Assembly: GCF_018141425.1 (NCBI RefSeq)
Contig: NZ_CP058561.1
Coordinates: 1,922,001 to 1,986,000 of the forward strand
Length of the DNA stretch: 64,000 nucleotides
Origin: Vallitalea guaymasensis
GTDB taxonomy: Bacteria; Bacillota; Clostridia; Lachnospirales; Vallitaleaceae
Reading direction: 5' to 3'
Below the pieces are notes generated by a model. That model ran no database searches, was not told the origin of the DNA, and saw nothing but the letters and a program-made list of their open reading frames with translations. Positions 9,234 through 18,527 of the stretch are shown in pieces. Within the stretch, counting starts at the first letter, position 1. Every line of letters begins with the position of its first letter. A program made the position numbers and the translations under genes.

Positions 9234-10784
9234 TTAGTTGATTTCTATACTATTTAAAATATCATTAATTTTATCTATACTCATTTCATCATTTGTACTA
9301 TTCAATGATTTTTTATAATACTCTATTGCCAATTCATTCTGTTTATTGTATTGGTATAAATACCCTAAATTATATAATAAATCGAAATAATTTTCATCTT
9401 TGGAAAGTCCTTCTTTTAATATTCTCTCTGCATCTTCCATTTTTCCTTCCATTATAGCTATGACACCTTTAATGGAATAGACATCTATATCATAATTAAC
9501 TATCTTTTCATATTCTAGAATTAATTCTTTAGCCGCTTCTAATTTACCGTCTTCTACTAAAGTAGTTATATTATTTTTAACATTATCTTTATTTCTAAAA
9601 AACTCACTACCCAAATATGAACCATCTGAATTTTTGTTATTAATAATCTGCTCCAATTTCTCTATTTCGTAATCTCTCTTTTCTTCTTTTAACAATACAA
9701 ATAATTCTTCTATCCCAACATTATGTATATTTCTATTATCTAAAACAGCCTCTTTCAGCTTATCAATTGATTCATTTTTTTTATTTTGTAGTAATAGCAC
9801 TTTACTCCATTGAATCTTAGGAAGAAAACTGCCTGTTCCATATCTTGATACACCTTTTTCATATTCACCAATATTAATTGCTTTATCAAAATATTCAATT
9901 GCTAAATCATGTTCATCTATCTTACCATAGGCTATACCACAGTAATAGTATATATCAGGTATTTTTCCTATGTATATATCCTTAGATACTTCATTTACAA
10001 GATTTATAATCTGGTTATAATTTTCAAGTGCCATCATACACTTTATTAATTCTAATACCAAGTTATCATGAAAACTATATCTTTTCTTATTAGTTAATTC
10101 ATTACTCTTTAGAAAATCGTCAACAGCTGTATCAAAGTTCCCACTTATCATCTCCATAACCCCTTTGTTATACCAATGAAAAGGATTATTAGGTTCTATC
10201 TTTATTTGTTTTTTTATAATATCCATATTTCTTTTTTCTTTATCTTTTCTATTATAAATTGACTTATAATAGCCATAATGGTATATCTTACATATTTTAC
10301 CATCTATAACTTTACCGGCATAATTTTTATCATTAATATGTAACTGTTCATGTATAGCTCCAGTATAATGTGGTTTATTATTTTTAAATAATCTAATCAT
10401 AACAGACGTAACTTCTATATTATCATTATTCATTAAATTATATATAGGAATTATAAATGCTTGTTCTATGGTATTATTAATTATACCTTCTAATTCAATT
10501 CTGTCAGCAAACAGTCTCTCATCAGCATCTAATATAATAATCCAATCACCTGAAGCATATTTCATAGATAAATTTCTAGCTTTACTAAAGCTATTTTCCC
10601 ACTTATGATGTATTATCTTAACACATGTATTTTCATTAGAATACTTATCTAATAACTCAACTGTTTTATCAGCAGAACCAGTATCAACCACTATAGCTTC
10701 ATCAACAACCTTCATAGCACAATCTAAACAATTAATTATATTTTCTTCTTCGTTTTTAACTATCATACAAAGACTTATTTTCAC
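9234..10784 (-). CDS. family 2 glycosyltransferase with TPR repeats
   Basis: This 516-residue protein has an N-terminal GT-A glycosyltransferase 2 domain (SLCMIVKNEEENI, VVDTGSADKT, and the DxD metal motif in LDADERL at residues 86-88). About 280 residues of tetratricopeptide-like repeats follow (for example HWYNKGVMEMISGNFDTA, YYCGIAYGKIDEHDLAIEYF, FDLLYNLGYLYQYNKQNELA). TPR-GT2 proteins glycosylate peptides or proteins, or act in glycan assembly. Its place just downstream of two flagellin genes makes flagellin O-glycosylation the leading idea (inference). A GTG start at 10784 is used, with GGAGG nine bases upstream. It heads the glycan block, separated from the flagellin by a 112-base gap containing a stem-loop. 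Confidence 0.85.
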   Translation of the reverse strand: MKISLCMIVKNEEENIINCLDCAMKVVDEAIVVDTGSADKTVELLDKYSNENTCVKIIHHKWENSFSKARNLSMKYASGDWIIILDADERLFADRIELEGIINNTIEQAFIIPIYNLMNNDNIEVTSVMIRLFKNNKPHYTGAIHEQLHINDKNYAGKVIDGKICKIYHYGYYKSIYNRKDKEKRNMDIIKKQIKIEPNNPFHWYNKGVMEMISGNFDTAVDDFLKSNELTNKKRYSFHDNLVLELIKCMMALENYNQIINLVNEVSKDIYIGKIPDIYYYCGIAYGKIDEHDLAIEYFDKAINIGEYEKGVSRYGTGSFLPKIQWSKVLLLQNKKNESIDKLKEAVLDNRNIHNVGIEELFVLLKEEKRDYEIEKLEQIINNKNSDGSYLGSEFFRNKDNVKNNITTLVEDGKLEAAKELILEYEKIVNYDIDVYSIKGVIAIMEGKMEDAERILKEGLSKDENYFDLLYNLGYLYQYNKQNELAIEYYKKSLNSTNDEMSIDKINDILNSIEIN

Positions 10785-10833
10785 TATAATTAGCCTCCTC
10801 TAAATATAAACCTTCTAGAATAATTATTAGCTA

Positions 10834-10871
10834 TTAAAATAGCCAGTGGAATTATCCCCTGACTACTTTAA
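10834..10871 (-). terminator. stem-loop after second flagellin gene
   Basis: A 17-base imperfect inverted repeat with G-U pairs (TTAAAGTAGTCAG on the minus-strand RNA against CTGGCTATTTTAA) surrounds a four-base loop between the flagellin stop and the glycosyltransferase start. There is no strong U-run after it. It may be a weak terminator or a processing/stability stem that lets flagellin mRNA be made in excess over the glycan genes. Confidence 0.5.
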
Positions 10872-10896
10872 TAATAAAAATTTTAGTACTATTGTA

Positions 10897-11730
10897 CTAT
10901 CTTAATAATTGAAGAACACCTTGTGGATTTTGATTAGCTTGTGCTAACATTGATTGTGCTGCTTGCATTAAGATATTTTGTTTTGTAAAATTCATCATTT
11001 CTTTAGCCATATCTACGTCTCTTACTCTTGACTCTGCAGCTTGAAGATTTTCTGATGTATTATCTACATTTTTAATAGTATGTTCTAATCTATTTTGTAC
11101 AGCACCTAACTTTGATCTTTCAGTTGAAACTTTTTGAAGAGCTGTATCTATAGTGGTTGTTAATCCACTAATTGCTGTTGCTGTTGTTGCATTTGAAACT
11201 GAAGTTGCAATATTATCAACACCTATAGCTCCTGCACTCATAGCAGCTACATTAAATCCAATAAACTGTGCATCATTAGCTCCAACTTGTAGTGTTATTG
11301 CTGTTGTTGCAAAACTACCATCTAATAACTTCTTCTTATTAAATTCTGTTTTATTAGTAATTTCTGTTATTTCTGTTGTTAATTGACTTAACTCATCTTT
11401 AATATTTTGTCGTTCTTCACCAGAGTTTGTATCATTAGCAGCTTGAACAACTAACTCTCTCATTCTTTGTAGCATTGCGTGAGTCTCTGTAAGTGCTCCT
11501 TCAGCAGTTTGAATTAATGAAATACCATCTTGTGCATTTCTTGATGCTTGATTAAGTCCTCTAATTTGTCCTCTCATTTTTTCTGAGATTGCTAGACCTG
11601 CTGCATCATCTCCAGCACGATTAATTCTCATACCTGATGATAATTTTTCTGTTGATTTTGCTTGGTTTGTTCCTATTGCTCCCATTTGTCTATGAGTGTT
11701 CATAGCTAACATATTGTGGTTAATAATCAT
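10897..11730 (-). CDS. flagellin (second of tandem pair)
   Basis: This 277-residue flagellin has the canonical D0/D1 N-terminus (MIINHNMLAMNTHRQMG, LSSGMRINRAGDDAAGLAISEKMRGQIRGL) and C-terminus (SRVRDVDMAKEMMNFTKQNILMQAAQSMLAQANQNPQGVLQLL). The middle is very short and alanine/threonine-rich, so the surface-exposed D2/D3 domains are nearly absent, as in short Firmicutes Hag proteins. It is a near-duplicate of 11803-12642 and differs mainly at residues ~130-210. The ATG at 11730 has AAGGAGG eight bases upstream. Its 72-base leader contains a CsrA-type hairpin but no recognisable promoter, so it is probably co-transcribed with the first flagellin. It assembles into the flagellar filament after export. 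Confidence 0.95.
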   Translation of the reverse strand: MIINHNMLAMNTHRQMGAIGTNQAKSTEKLSSGMRINRAGDDAAGLAISEKMRGQIRGLNQASRNAQDGISLIQTAEGALTETHAMLQRMRELVVQAANDTNSGEERQNIKDELSQLTTEITEITNKTEFNKKKLLDGSFATTAITLQVGANDAQFIGFNVAAMSAGAIGVDNIATSVSNATTATAISGLTTTIDTALQKVSTERSKLGAVQNRLEHTIKNVDNTSENLQAAESRVRDVDMAKEMMNFTKQNILMQAAQSMLAQANQNPQGVLQLLR

Positions 11731-11737
11731 AATATTA

Positions 11738-11772
11738 CCTCCTTGAATTTAGAAATGACCTTCCTTTGTCAT
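11738..11772 (-). promoter_or_regulatory. CsrA-binding hairpin and RBS of second flagellin
   Basis: The minus-strand leader has a perfect 5-bp stem (ATGAC/GTCAT) at 11755-11772 whose loop presents AAAGGAAG, a GGA in a hairpin loop as CsrA requires. A second GGA lies in the ribosome binding site at 11738-11744. The 18-base hairpin is identical to the one before the other flagellin. This two-site layout matches the B. subtilis hag leader. CsrA binding is inferred. Confidence 0.7.
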
Positions 11773-11802
11773 TTATTTTTTATATATTTATCTCTTATAT
11801 AA

Positions 11803-12642
11803 TTATCTTAATAATTGAAGAACACCTTGTGGATTCTGATTAGCTTGTGCTAACATAGATTGTGCTGCTTGCATTAAGATATTTTGTTTTGTAAAATTCA
11901 TCATTTCCTTAGCCATATCTACGTCTCTTACTCTTGATTCCGCAGCTTGAAGGTTCTCAGATGTATTATCTACATTTTTGATAGTATGCTCTAATCTATT
12001 TTGTACAGCACCTAATTTTGATCTCTCAGTTGAAACTTTTTTAAGAGCTGTATCTATAGTATTAGTTAATGCACTAATATCCGAAGCTAGAGTAGCTGTA
12101 CCAACAACTTGTCCAATACTTGCAGAAGTTACACCTAATGAATCTGCATTCATTGTAGCAATATTAAACCCTATGAATTGTGCATTATTAGCTCCTACTT
12201 GAAGTGTTATTGCAGTTGTTGCATAACTACCATTTAATAACTTTTTCTTGTTAAATTCAGTTTTTGTAGTTATTTGAGTAATTTCTGTAGATAACTGATC
12301 TAATTCAGCTTGAATATTATCTCTTTCTTCATCAGAGTTTGTATCGTTAGCTCCTTGAACAACTAACTCTCTCATTCTTTGTAACATAGCATGAGTTTCA
12401 GTTAAAGCTCCTTCAGCAGTTTGAATCAATGAAATACCGTCTTGAGCATTTCTTGAAGCTTGATTTAATCCTCTGATTTGTCCTCTCATTTTTTCTGAGA
12501 TTGCAAGACCAGCTGCATCATCACCAGCACGGTTAATTCTCATACCTGATGACAATTTTTCTGTTGATTTTGCTTGGTTTGTTCCTATTGCTCCCATTTG
12601 TCTATGAGTATTCATAGCTAACATATTGTGATTAATAATCAT
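11803..12642 (-). CDS. hag: flagellin (first of tandem pair)
   Basis: This 279-residue flagellin is nearly identical to its downstream neighbour in the D0/D1 ends and diverges in the short centre (about residues 125-210). I start it at ATG 12642 (MIINHNMLAMNTH), which has AAGGAGG at 12657-12651. An upstream in-frame ATG at 12684 would add 14 residues but sits inside the CsrA hairpin and has no ribosome site. A sigma-28 promoter lies about 100 bases upstream. csrA and fliW are directly upstream in the same direction, giving the classical FliW-CsrA-flagellin homeostasis set. The product is the exported filament subunit. Confidence 0.95.
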   Translation of the reverse strand: MIINHNMLAMNTHRQMGAIGTNQAKSTEKLSSGMRINRAGDDAAGLAISEKMRGQIRGLNQASRNAQDGISLIQTAEGALTETHAMLQRMRELVVQGANDTNSDEERDNIQAELDQLSTEITQITTKTEFNKKKLLNGSYATTAITLQVGANNAQFIGFNIATMNADSLGVTSASIGQVVGTATLASDISALTNTIDTALKKVSTERSKLGAVQNRLEHTIKNVDNTSENLQAAESRVRDVDMAKEMMNFTKQNILMQAAQSMLAQANQNPQGVLQLLR

Positions 12643-12650
12643 AGTTAATT

Positions 12651-12684
12651 CCTCCTTGAATTTTACATGACCTTCCTTTGTCAT
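12651..12684 (-). promoter_or_regulatory. CsrA-binding hairpin and RBS of first flagellin
   Basis: A hairpin with perfect stem ATGAC/GTCAT and loop AAAGGAAG lies at 12667-12684, followed by CAAGGAGG (the ribosome site, itself a GGA element) at 12651-12658. CsrA bound at both would block translation, and free FliW would relieve it, as known for hag in Bacillus. The mechanism is inferred from motif and gene context. Confidence 0.72.
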
Positions 12685-12697
12685 TTTATTAATTTTT

Positions 12698-12733
12698 ATA
12701 AAAAGTCTGGGCCCAACTTAAATGACTTTTTAT
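12698..12733 (-). other. 5'-end stem-loop of flagellin mRNA
   Basis: A perfect 10-bp inverted repeat (ATAAAAAGTC / GACTTTTTAT) encloses a loop holding TTGGGCCCAG. It lies just downstream of the predicted sigma-28 start site, so it would form the first structure of the flagellin transcript, probably stabilising its 5' end. Confidence 0.55.
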
Positions 12734-12746
12734 AGTCTCATTTAAT

Positions 12747-12773
12747 ATATCGGTAATATTTTAAACAACTTTA
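12747..12773 (-). promoter_or_regulatory. sigma-28 promoter of flagellin genes
   Basis: On the minus strand TAAA (12773-12770) is followed by exactly 15 bases and then ACCGATAT (12754-12747). The sigma-28 consensus is TAAA-N15-GCCGATAA. It predicts a leader of about 100 bases with two hairpins before the flagellin ATG. Confidence 0.8.
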
Positions 12774-12832
12774 TACTTTTATACATATTTTTATAGAATT
12801 ATTATATAAACTTGTAGGTTATTGTTAATATA

Positions 12833-13057
12833 TCACTCAAACATTTTCTTTAGAATATCTGTTGCATCATTTGAAGTTTCCATCGCCTTTTTATTCTCTT
12901 CCTGAATTTGCAAATAAATCTCTTTTCTATGTACAGATACATTTTTAGGTGCTTTTATTCCAATCCTTACACCATCTTTAAAAACCTCAAGAACAACTAA
13001 CTCAATATCATCCCTAATAATAATACCTTCACCCTTTTTCCTAGATAATGCTAGCAT
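12833..13057 (-). CDS. csrA: carbon storage regulator CsrA
   Basis: This 74-residue CsrA begins with the family's [18 protein letters not shown] and has the [19 protein letters not shown] core that forms the RNA-binding beta-sheet with the conserved arginine. I start at ATG 13057, which has AAGGTGGG eight bases upstream. A GTG three codons earlier lies inside fliW and is less likely. One base separates it from the fliW stop, so the two are translationally coupled. It is a dimeric RNA-binding repressor of flagellin translation. Its expected targets, GGA hairpins, are present in both flagellin leaders just downstream. Confidence 0.95.
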   Translation of the reverse strand: MLALSRKKGEGIIIRDDIELVVLEVFKDGVRIGIKAPKNVSVHRKEIYLQIQEENKKAMETSNDATDILKKMFE

Positions 13058-13058
13058 A

Positions 13059-13508
13059 TCATTCACCCACCTTTTGCTTTAATTGTTTTAAGGGTTCATA
13101 TAGATTATGCTTAATTTCGTATTTATCGCTATCTAGTATAACTTGAATACCTTTTTTAGTCTTAGTGTTAATGATGATTGGTGCTTTTAAATTAGTAGTC
13201 ATCTTTTCAATATCTGTTGGAACTACAATTATAGTATATAAAAGTAAATCTTCCTCTTTCAAGTCTCCAATGCGTAAAATCATTTCATCATTAACTTCTG
13301 GAGCATAATCTGGAAATACCAATGGTGTGCATATCATTGGCAAAACTATATCCTTATCTTCTATTGACTGTAACCAACAAAAAATGTCATTCTCGTGTAT
13401 AATAGTGAATTTGTGATATTCAGTAAATCCAAATATTCCTTCATCAAACGTATTAATGTGTTCCTTATCAACTTCTATTTTACCAAAATGCTTTGTATCA
13501 ACTAGCAT
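13059..13508 (-). CDS. fliW: flagellar assembly factor FliW
   Basis: This 149-residue protein matches FliW: it starts [18 protein letters not shown], then [11 protein letters not shown] and [21 protein letters not shown]. FliW binds flagellin and CsrA in a partner switch: excess cytoplasmic flagellin sequesters FliW, freeing CsrA to block flagellin translation. The gene is immediately upstream of csrA and ~870 bases upstream of the first flagellin, which is the canonical order. The ribosome site GGGGTGG supports the start. Confidence 0.95.
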   Translation of the reverse strand: MLVDTKHFGKIEVDKEHINTFDEGIFGFTEYHKFTIIHENDIFCWLQSIEDKDIVLPMICTPLVFPDYAPEVNDEMILRIGDLKEEDLLLYTIIVVPTDIEKMTTNLKAPIIINTKTKKGIQVILDSDKYEIKHNLYEPLKQLKQKVGE

Positions 13509-13669
13509 TCTACCACCCCTTATGAGTTTATTTATAACATGAAACTTTTTATCTAGGAATAAATAAGTAATTCATACAAAATATACCATAATATTATTAT
13601 ATCATTCATTATTTAACATATAAAGATATAAAATATAAATTATCTTGGTATTATATTCCACTTGATAAT

Positions 13670-13701
13670 ACTATAGACGCATATCTTCATGCGTCTATAG
13701 T
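13670..13701 (-). terminator. 13-bp perfect stem-loop after flgL
   Basis: ACTATAGACGCAT and ATGCGTCTATAGT form a perfect 13-bp stem with a six-base loop, 30 bases beyond the flgL stop. The following minus-strand bases (ATTATC) are not a strong U-run, so it may be a partial terminator or mRNA 3' stabiliser separating the hook-junction genes from fliW-csrA. Confidence 0.6.
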
Positions 13702-13730
13702 GTATATTAAAATATTTATCTTACAATTAT

Positions 13731-15029
13731 CTACCTAATAAAGTCTAACAAAGTAGTCTGTATTATCTTAGTTGATGACATTAATGCTGCGTTATAAACC
13801 ATTTCCTGAGATTTCATTTTCATAATTACTTCTGCAACATCAATATCTTCATTTTGAGACATCAAATCAGTAAAGTTAACTTTATCATCTTCCAAACGAT
13901 TAATTGTTAAATCCATTCGATTAATTCTAGTACCTAAATCAGCTTCTTGTTTAAGCAGACCATTTTTATGTTTATCAATCTTACCTATCAACTGATTAAA
14001 CTTATCTCCTAGACTATCTTTTAATAAATCATCATATTTAGAACCATCTTTTGATACTTTACCAACTTCATTTATCATCTCTTCTAAATCTCTCATTAGG
14101 TCAACAGTGACTAAATCTTTTCCCAAGGAATTAATTGGAACACTTTGATTATAGCTTACTTGGTAACTGATATTGTCTCTTTGATTTTTATAATCAACAT
14201 TATTATAATCAGTACATTCAAAATAATGTATTGGGTTAATATCATTTTTTTCAAACTCATCTTTGTTGTATTCAAATTCTATACTTCCAGATATATCCCC
14301 ATCGGCTTTATCCTTAGAATTAAATATTAATTCTCCTGTATCTTTTAGAAAATTTACTGTTCCCTCTGCTGGTTCATAAGCATTAGTTGTATTAGAATCC
14401 ATAGTAACTACATTTAATGATCCTATATTAGTAGTAACACCATCTTTTATATTTGAATACCCCAACCTTATCCTATCCACATTAATTACTCTTGGATTAG
14501 GAGTATCATCTATTATCTTTTCAATGGTTTCAACATCATCACTATTAAATTTTTCTTTTATTTTATAATTTTTACCACTCACTGCTTCAGTAAACGTCAA
14601 AGGCTGATCCGTCTTATACCCAGTAAAAACATGTCTACCAGCGTAATCTACATTTCCCTCATTAGCAAGTTGGTCTTTTAGCTGCTTCAATGAAGTAATA
14701 ATACTTTCTCTTTCTCCAATACCTAGAGGATCATTAGAAGCTTGTACAGATAAATCCCTAGCTTTTTTTACGATTTCAATAATATTGGAGATAGAATTTT
14801 CGGTAACTGTCATCCAAGATATTGCATCCTTGGCATTTGATTTGTACTGTTCTACCTCTCTAACGCTAGTTCTGAACTTCAATGCTCTAACTGCAACTAT
14901 TGGGTCATCAGAGGGCTTTTGAATCTTTTTACCTGTAGCTAATTGTGTTTCATAAATACTATAAGCATATTTACTTCTATTAAGACTTAAAAGTATATTA
15001 TTTGCTACCATATTATTCGTTATTCGCAT
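13731..15029 (-). CDS. flgL: flagellar hook-associated protein 3 (FlgL)
   Basis: This 432-residue protein is a flagellin-like hook-filament junction protein. Its N-terminus MRITNNMVANNILLSLNRS with TGKKIQKPSDDP and its C-terminus (DIDVAEVIMKMKSQEMVYNAALMSSTKIIQTTLLDFI) are the coiled-coil D0/D1 ends of FlgL. The middle (~150-330) is a variable exposed domain, longer than in the ~300-residue short FlgL proteins. It follows two flgK genes, as is normal, and precedes fliW-csrA. It is exported through the flagellar secretion system and sits between FlgK and filament. GGAAGG supports the start. Confidence 0.93.
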   Translation of the reverse strand: MRITNNMVANNILLSLNRSKYAYSIYETQLATGKKIQKPSDDPIVAVRALKFRTSVREVEQYKSNAKDAISWMTVTENSISNIIEIVKKARDLSVQASNDPLGIGERESIITSLKQLKDQLANEGNVDYAGRHVFTGYKTDQPLTFTEAVSGKNYKIKEKFNSDDVETIEKIIDDTPNPRVINVDRIRLGYSNIKDGVTTNIGSLNVVTMDSNTTNAYEPAEGTVNFLKDTGELIFNSKDKADGDISGSIEFEYNKDEFEKNDINPIHYFECTDYNNVDYKNQRDNISYQVSYNQSVPINSLGKDLVTVDLMRDLEEMINEVGKVSKDGSKYDDLLKDSLGDKFNQLIGKIDKHKNGLLKQEADLGTRINRMDLTINRLEDDKVNFTDLMSQNEDIDVAEVIMKMKSQEMVYNAALMSSTKIIQTTLLDFIR

Positions 15030-15088
15030 TTAGATTACACCTTCCTTATCTATATCATAATCACACTTTTTTATTAAACCACTTATAA

Positions 15089-16786
15089 TTAGTTAGCTCC
15101 CATTCTATTGATTGTTACATCATATATCTCATCAAATACCCGTATCATTTGTGCTGATATAACATAAGCTTGTTGAAACTTAATAATATTAGTTGTTTCT
15201 TCATTGAGGTCAACGCCAGAGTATGATAATCTCTGATTATTAATCATCAAGTTAAGATCGACTTGACCTTTTTCAAAACTGGCTGCTTGACTTTTATCTA
15301 TTCCTAACTCCCCTATCAAGGCTTGAATATAGTTACCTGGTTCACCGGTTTTGAACATATCATTATCATGTTTTAAGTCGAGCATTCTTTTAATAATATC
15401 GTTATCACTTTCACCTGAAGTTGGATCGGAACTTGTTAATAACTTATCTATGTCCGATGCTATTTCTGAGGAGAATTGGAAATTATCAATAGTCATTTTA
15501 CTATAATCAACAACATCTCCAGGATTGTAATCTTTGAAAGTAAATAATGGACCACCAGTACCATTATTACCACCTCTATGTATTTCATTGAATTTCTCAG
15601 CAACAGTCCTTACAAAGTTATTTAATCTTTCCGTATAGTATGAGATTCCTTTGTATTTGAGATCTTCTCCCATACTAACATTTTTAGCTCCTGCTGGTGC
15701 ATTTGAAGCTAATGTAAAAGTCACCTCATTATTTCCTTTATCATATGTAAAACTGTCATACTTATATACTACACCATCAATTTTAATTTCGCCTTTATCT
15801 GGTAAATCAGCTCTATTAACATTACTGACTGTAATAATATTACTAGCTGCAGTTAATGAATTTATTACACCTTTAAAATTATTACCATTATTCCCATCTC
15901 TCATATCAATATACCCTTTTAACTCACCTTCAAGCTCAGGGTCTGTCATATCGAATTTATTCCCATTTGCCCAGTATATATCGTATAATCCTGGTTCATC
16001 TTCTGGGTTATTAAGATGTTCTCTTGATTTAGTTTCTAATAGATTTACCTTAGTTCCTTCAACAAGCTTTTGTCCGTTGGCTAAAACTGAGAAAGTCTTC
16101 TTACCATTAACATCTACACGTTCATCCACCTTAACATTTATTATGTGTGATAACTCATCTACTATAAGTGCTCTTTTATCTCTTAGGTCATTTGCCTCTG
16201 CACCTGAGAACTCAACATTTTCTATTTGTTCGTTAAGAGTGGCTAACTGGTTAGCACAATAATTAATCTGGTCTACCTTAGTTTTTATTGAGAAATTTGC
16301 TTCTCTTTGGAAAGACCTCATTTTGTCTCCAATATCATTGAAAAATCTAGAAAAACTCTTAGCCATATCAATAAAATTAATTTTATAAGATTCATTTGAT
16401 GGATCTGTAGATAATTTCTGCAATGAATCAAACATATCATCAAACTGTTTTGATATACCTGTATCTTTTATCTCATTAAGAATTGTTTCTATACTGCTTG
16501 TCTGTGAATTTTTTACCGTATACTCTCCAAGATGGCTGGAATTGCTCCAAAACTTAGTATCTAGGTACTTATTTCTGTATTGACTGATTTTTAATATTTC
16601 AGAACCAGTACCCATCATTCCAATACCATTGTTAGGTAACGGTCTGCAAGCTGATTGAACACCGAATTGCCTGCTGTAACCAGGAGTTTGAGCATTAGTA
16701 ATATTATGATTAGTTATATCTAACCATGTCCTTGCTGTAAATAAACCTTGTGTTGCCACATTTAATCCAAAAAATGACGATTGCAT
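15089..16786 (-). CDS. flgK: flagellar hook-associated protein 1 (FlgK)
   Basis: This 565-residue FlgK has the conserved N-terminal rod/hook motif (SFFGLNVATQGLFTARTWLDITNHNITNAQTPGYSRQ) and a C-terminus ending in NIIKFQQAYVISAQMIRVFDEIYDVTINRMGAN. The central region carries the variable domain. It starts 10 bases after the end of a second flgK-like gene, with GGGGGAG as ribosome site. FlgK forms the first hook-filament junction ring. The presence of two paralogues in tandem is notable, and this one has the more typical FlgK N-terminus and length. Confidence 0.92.
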   Translation of the reverse strand: MQSSFFGLNVATQGLFTARTWLDITNHNITNAQTPGYSRQFGVQSACRPLPNNGIGMMGTGSEILKISQYRNKYLDTKFWSNSSHLGEYTVKNSQTSSIETILNEIKDTGISKQFDDMFDSLQKLSTDPSNESYKINFIDMAKSFSRFFNDIGDKMRSFQREANFSIKTKVDQINYCANQLATLNEQIENVEFSGAEANDLRDKRALIVDELSHIINVKVDERVDVNGKKTFSVLANGQKLVEGTKVNLLETKSREHLNNPEDEPGLYDIYWANGNKFDMTDPELEGELKGYIDMRDGNNGNNFKGVINSLTAASNIITVSNVNRADLPDKGEIKIDGVVYKYDSFTYDKGNNEVTFTLASNAPAGAKNVSMGEDLKYKGISYYTERLNNFVRTVAEKFNEIHRGGNNGTGGPLFTFKDYNPGDVVDYSKMTIDNFQFSSEIASDIDKLLTSSDPTSGESDNDIIKRMLDLKHDNDMFKTGEPGNYIQALIGELGIDKSQAASFEKGQVDLNLMINNQRLSYSGVDLNEETTNIIKFQQAYVISAQMIRVFDEIYDVTINRMGAN

Positions 16787-16796
16787 TTAACTCCCC

Positions 16797-18392
16797 CTAT
16801 CTTCCTACAAGACCTAATCTATTAATAACTTGTTCTAACATCTGATCTACTACAGTTACAACTCTTGCAGATGCATTATATGCATGCTGATATTTCATCA
16901 TATTACCTAATTCCTCATCAGATGATACACCCATAAGAATGCTTCTTTGATTATCTATCTGTGCGATAAGTATTTGTTGATTCTGCATTTGTGTCTTGGT
17001 AACTTTTCCTACATTACCTATATCTCCAACAAAGCTCACATAATATTCATTTATATTTAATTTCGAATCAGAACCAGGATATTCATTTAAAAATGGATCT
17101 TGCCATCTAGCTTTAATTTCTTCTACAACATCATTATTTTGAACCTCACCTTGAACTCTAGTAATACATATTTTATCATAATCATTTAATACTTCAGGGT
17201 TGATTTCTAGATTACCAGCTGAATATAATGAATTCGGATTTGTACTAACTTCATCAATGTATGAACCACTACCATCATACCTATCCATATGCTTTCTCTT
17301 AAAAATCTCTATATCCCTAGAACCATCTAACCCAAAAGGACCATCCTTTGTTGTAGGTGCTATAGTATCATTAACAACGGTTACAAGACGATGAACAAAT
17401 AAATCAAATTTAGCTTGAGTCCTCATAATAACAGAAGGCTTTACATTATCATTGAAATTATTTTCATCCTCTGTATCTTTAAAATTAGCTCGTCTAGTTC
17501 CTCTTGATAGTAATATTCCTTTTAGAGAACCCCTATCATTTTCTTTTTCTGGTGAAATTTCTGTATCTAAATTGAATACTCTTTTACCAGTTGCTTTCCA
17601 TATAGGAGATACTAGAGGACTGTTAGGTACAGCTTGTTCAAGCTCAATTTTGTTCACATTACCCACCGATACAAAATCAAAACCTTCAGCTTTAACTATA
17701 ACATTTCCAAGCTTGTCTTCTTTGTAAGTTATATCAATGATATTTGCTAATTTGTCTAAAGCATTGTTCCTTGCATCTCTATAATCGTTAGCATTGTCAC
17801 CATTTATTTCATATTTAACGATTTTATCATTAAGCATACTTATTTCTTCGCCTAATCTATTTATCTCATCTACTTTGTCAGTAACCTGTTTATTAAGATT
17901 CATTTGATATTCATCTAATTGTTCCATAATAAGATTAGCTTTATTTACAAATAGAACAGCACTTTGAACAAATGTACCTCTTGCTTCTTTCCCATCAGGA
18001 TGCTTAGAGAGTTCATTAAGGGATTTCCAGAACTTTTCAAGTATCTTTTCCATACTTTCCCCTTCTGTTTCTCCTAGAATTGTTTGTATCTCATCTAAAG
18101 CATCTGCACCTGAATTATAATATCCGTACCTACTTACTTCATTTCTGAATGCTCCGTCAAGAAACATATCTCTAACTTGACGTAAAGCCTGTACATCTGT
18201 ACCCATACCGACCATTAGGTTACTATATCCATTGCTACCTATTTTTATATAAGTTGAATCTTTCATTAGGACTTGTTGTCTAACGTAACCTGGTGTATTA
18301 ACATTAGCCATATTATGTGCAGTTGCTTGTAATCCATATTGACTAGCTTGTAATCCTGATATGGCTCTAGATAAACTACTTATTGACGACAC
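16797..18392 (-). CDS. flgK: FlgK-family hook-associated protein (second paralogue)
   Basis: This 531-residue protein has the FlgK N-terminal signature (SSISSLSRAISGLQASQ, then NMANVNTPGYVRQQVL) and C-terminus (LGNMMKYQHAYNASARVVTVVDQMLEQVINRLG). I place the start at GTG 18392 because GAGGTGAT, an eight-base match to the anti-Shine-Dalgarno, ends three bases before it. An ATG seven codons upstream at 18413 has no ribosome site. It differs strongly in the centre from the neighbouring FlgK, so it is an old paralogue and not a recent duplication. It may form a separate junction layer or replace FlgK under some conditions (inference). Confidence 0.9.
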   Translation of the reverse strand: MSSISSLSRAISGLQASQYGLQATAHNMANVNTPGYVRQQVLMKDSTYIKIGSNGYSNLMVGMGTDVQALRQVRDMFLDGAFRNEVSRYGYYNSGADALDEIQTILGETEGESMEKILEKFWKSLNELSKHPDGKEARGTFVQSAVLFVNKANLIMEQLDEYQMNLNKQVTDKVDEINRLGEEISMLNDKIVKYEINGDNANDYRDARNNALDKLANIIDITYKEDKLGNVIVKAEGFDFVSVGNVNKIELEQAVPNSPLVSPIWKATGKRVFNLDTEISPEKENDRGSLKGILLSRGTRRANFKDTEDENNFNDNVKPSVIMRTQAKFDLFVHRLVTVVNDTIAPTTKDGPFGLDGSRDIEIFKRKHMDRYDGSGSYIDEVSTNPNSLYSAGNLEINPEVLNDYDKICITRVQGEVQNNDVVEEIKARWQDPFLNEYPGSDSKLNINEYYVSFVGDIGNVGKVTKTQMQNQQILIAQIDNQRSILMGVSSDEELGNMMKYQHAYNASARVVTVVDQMLEQVINRLGLVGR

Positions 18393-18527
18393 ATTATCAC
18401 CTCTACTGTTCATTCACTGTTATTTTATCCTTCGTAGTTAAGTATTAAGAGTTATAAGCTAAACCATATCAATAATCTAGGCTTATACCTCTTAATACTC
18501 AACTATGTTTATCTATTTAGTTATCCA

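Noticed and set aside
12643-12684. 14-residue N-terminal extension of the first flagellin
   Set aside because: The extra codons are the CsrA hairpin and ribosome site, and the tandem copy begins at the homologous ATG.
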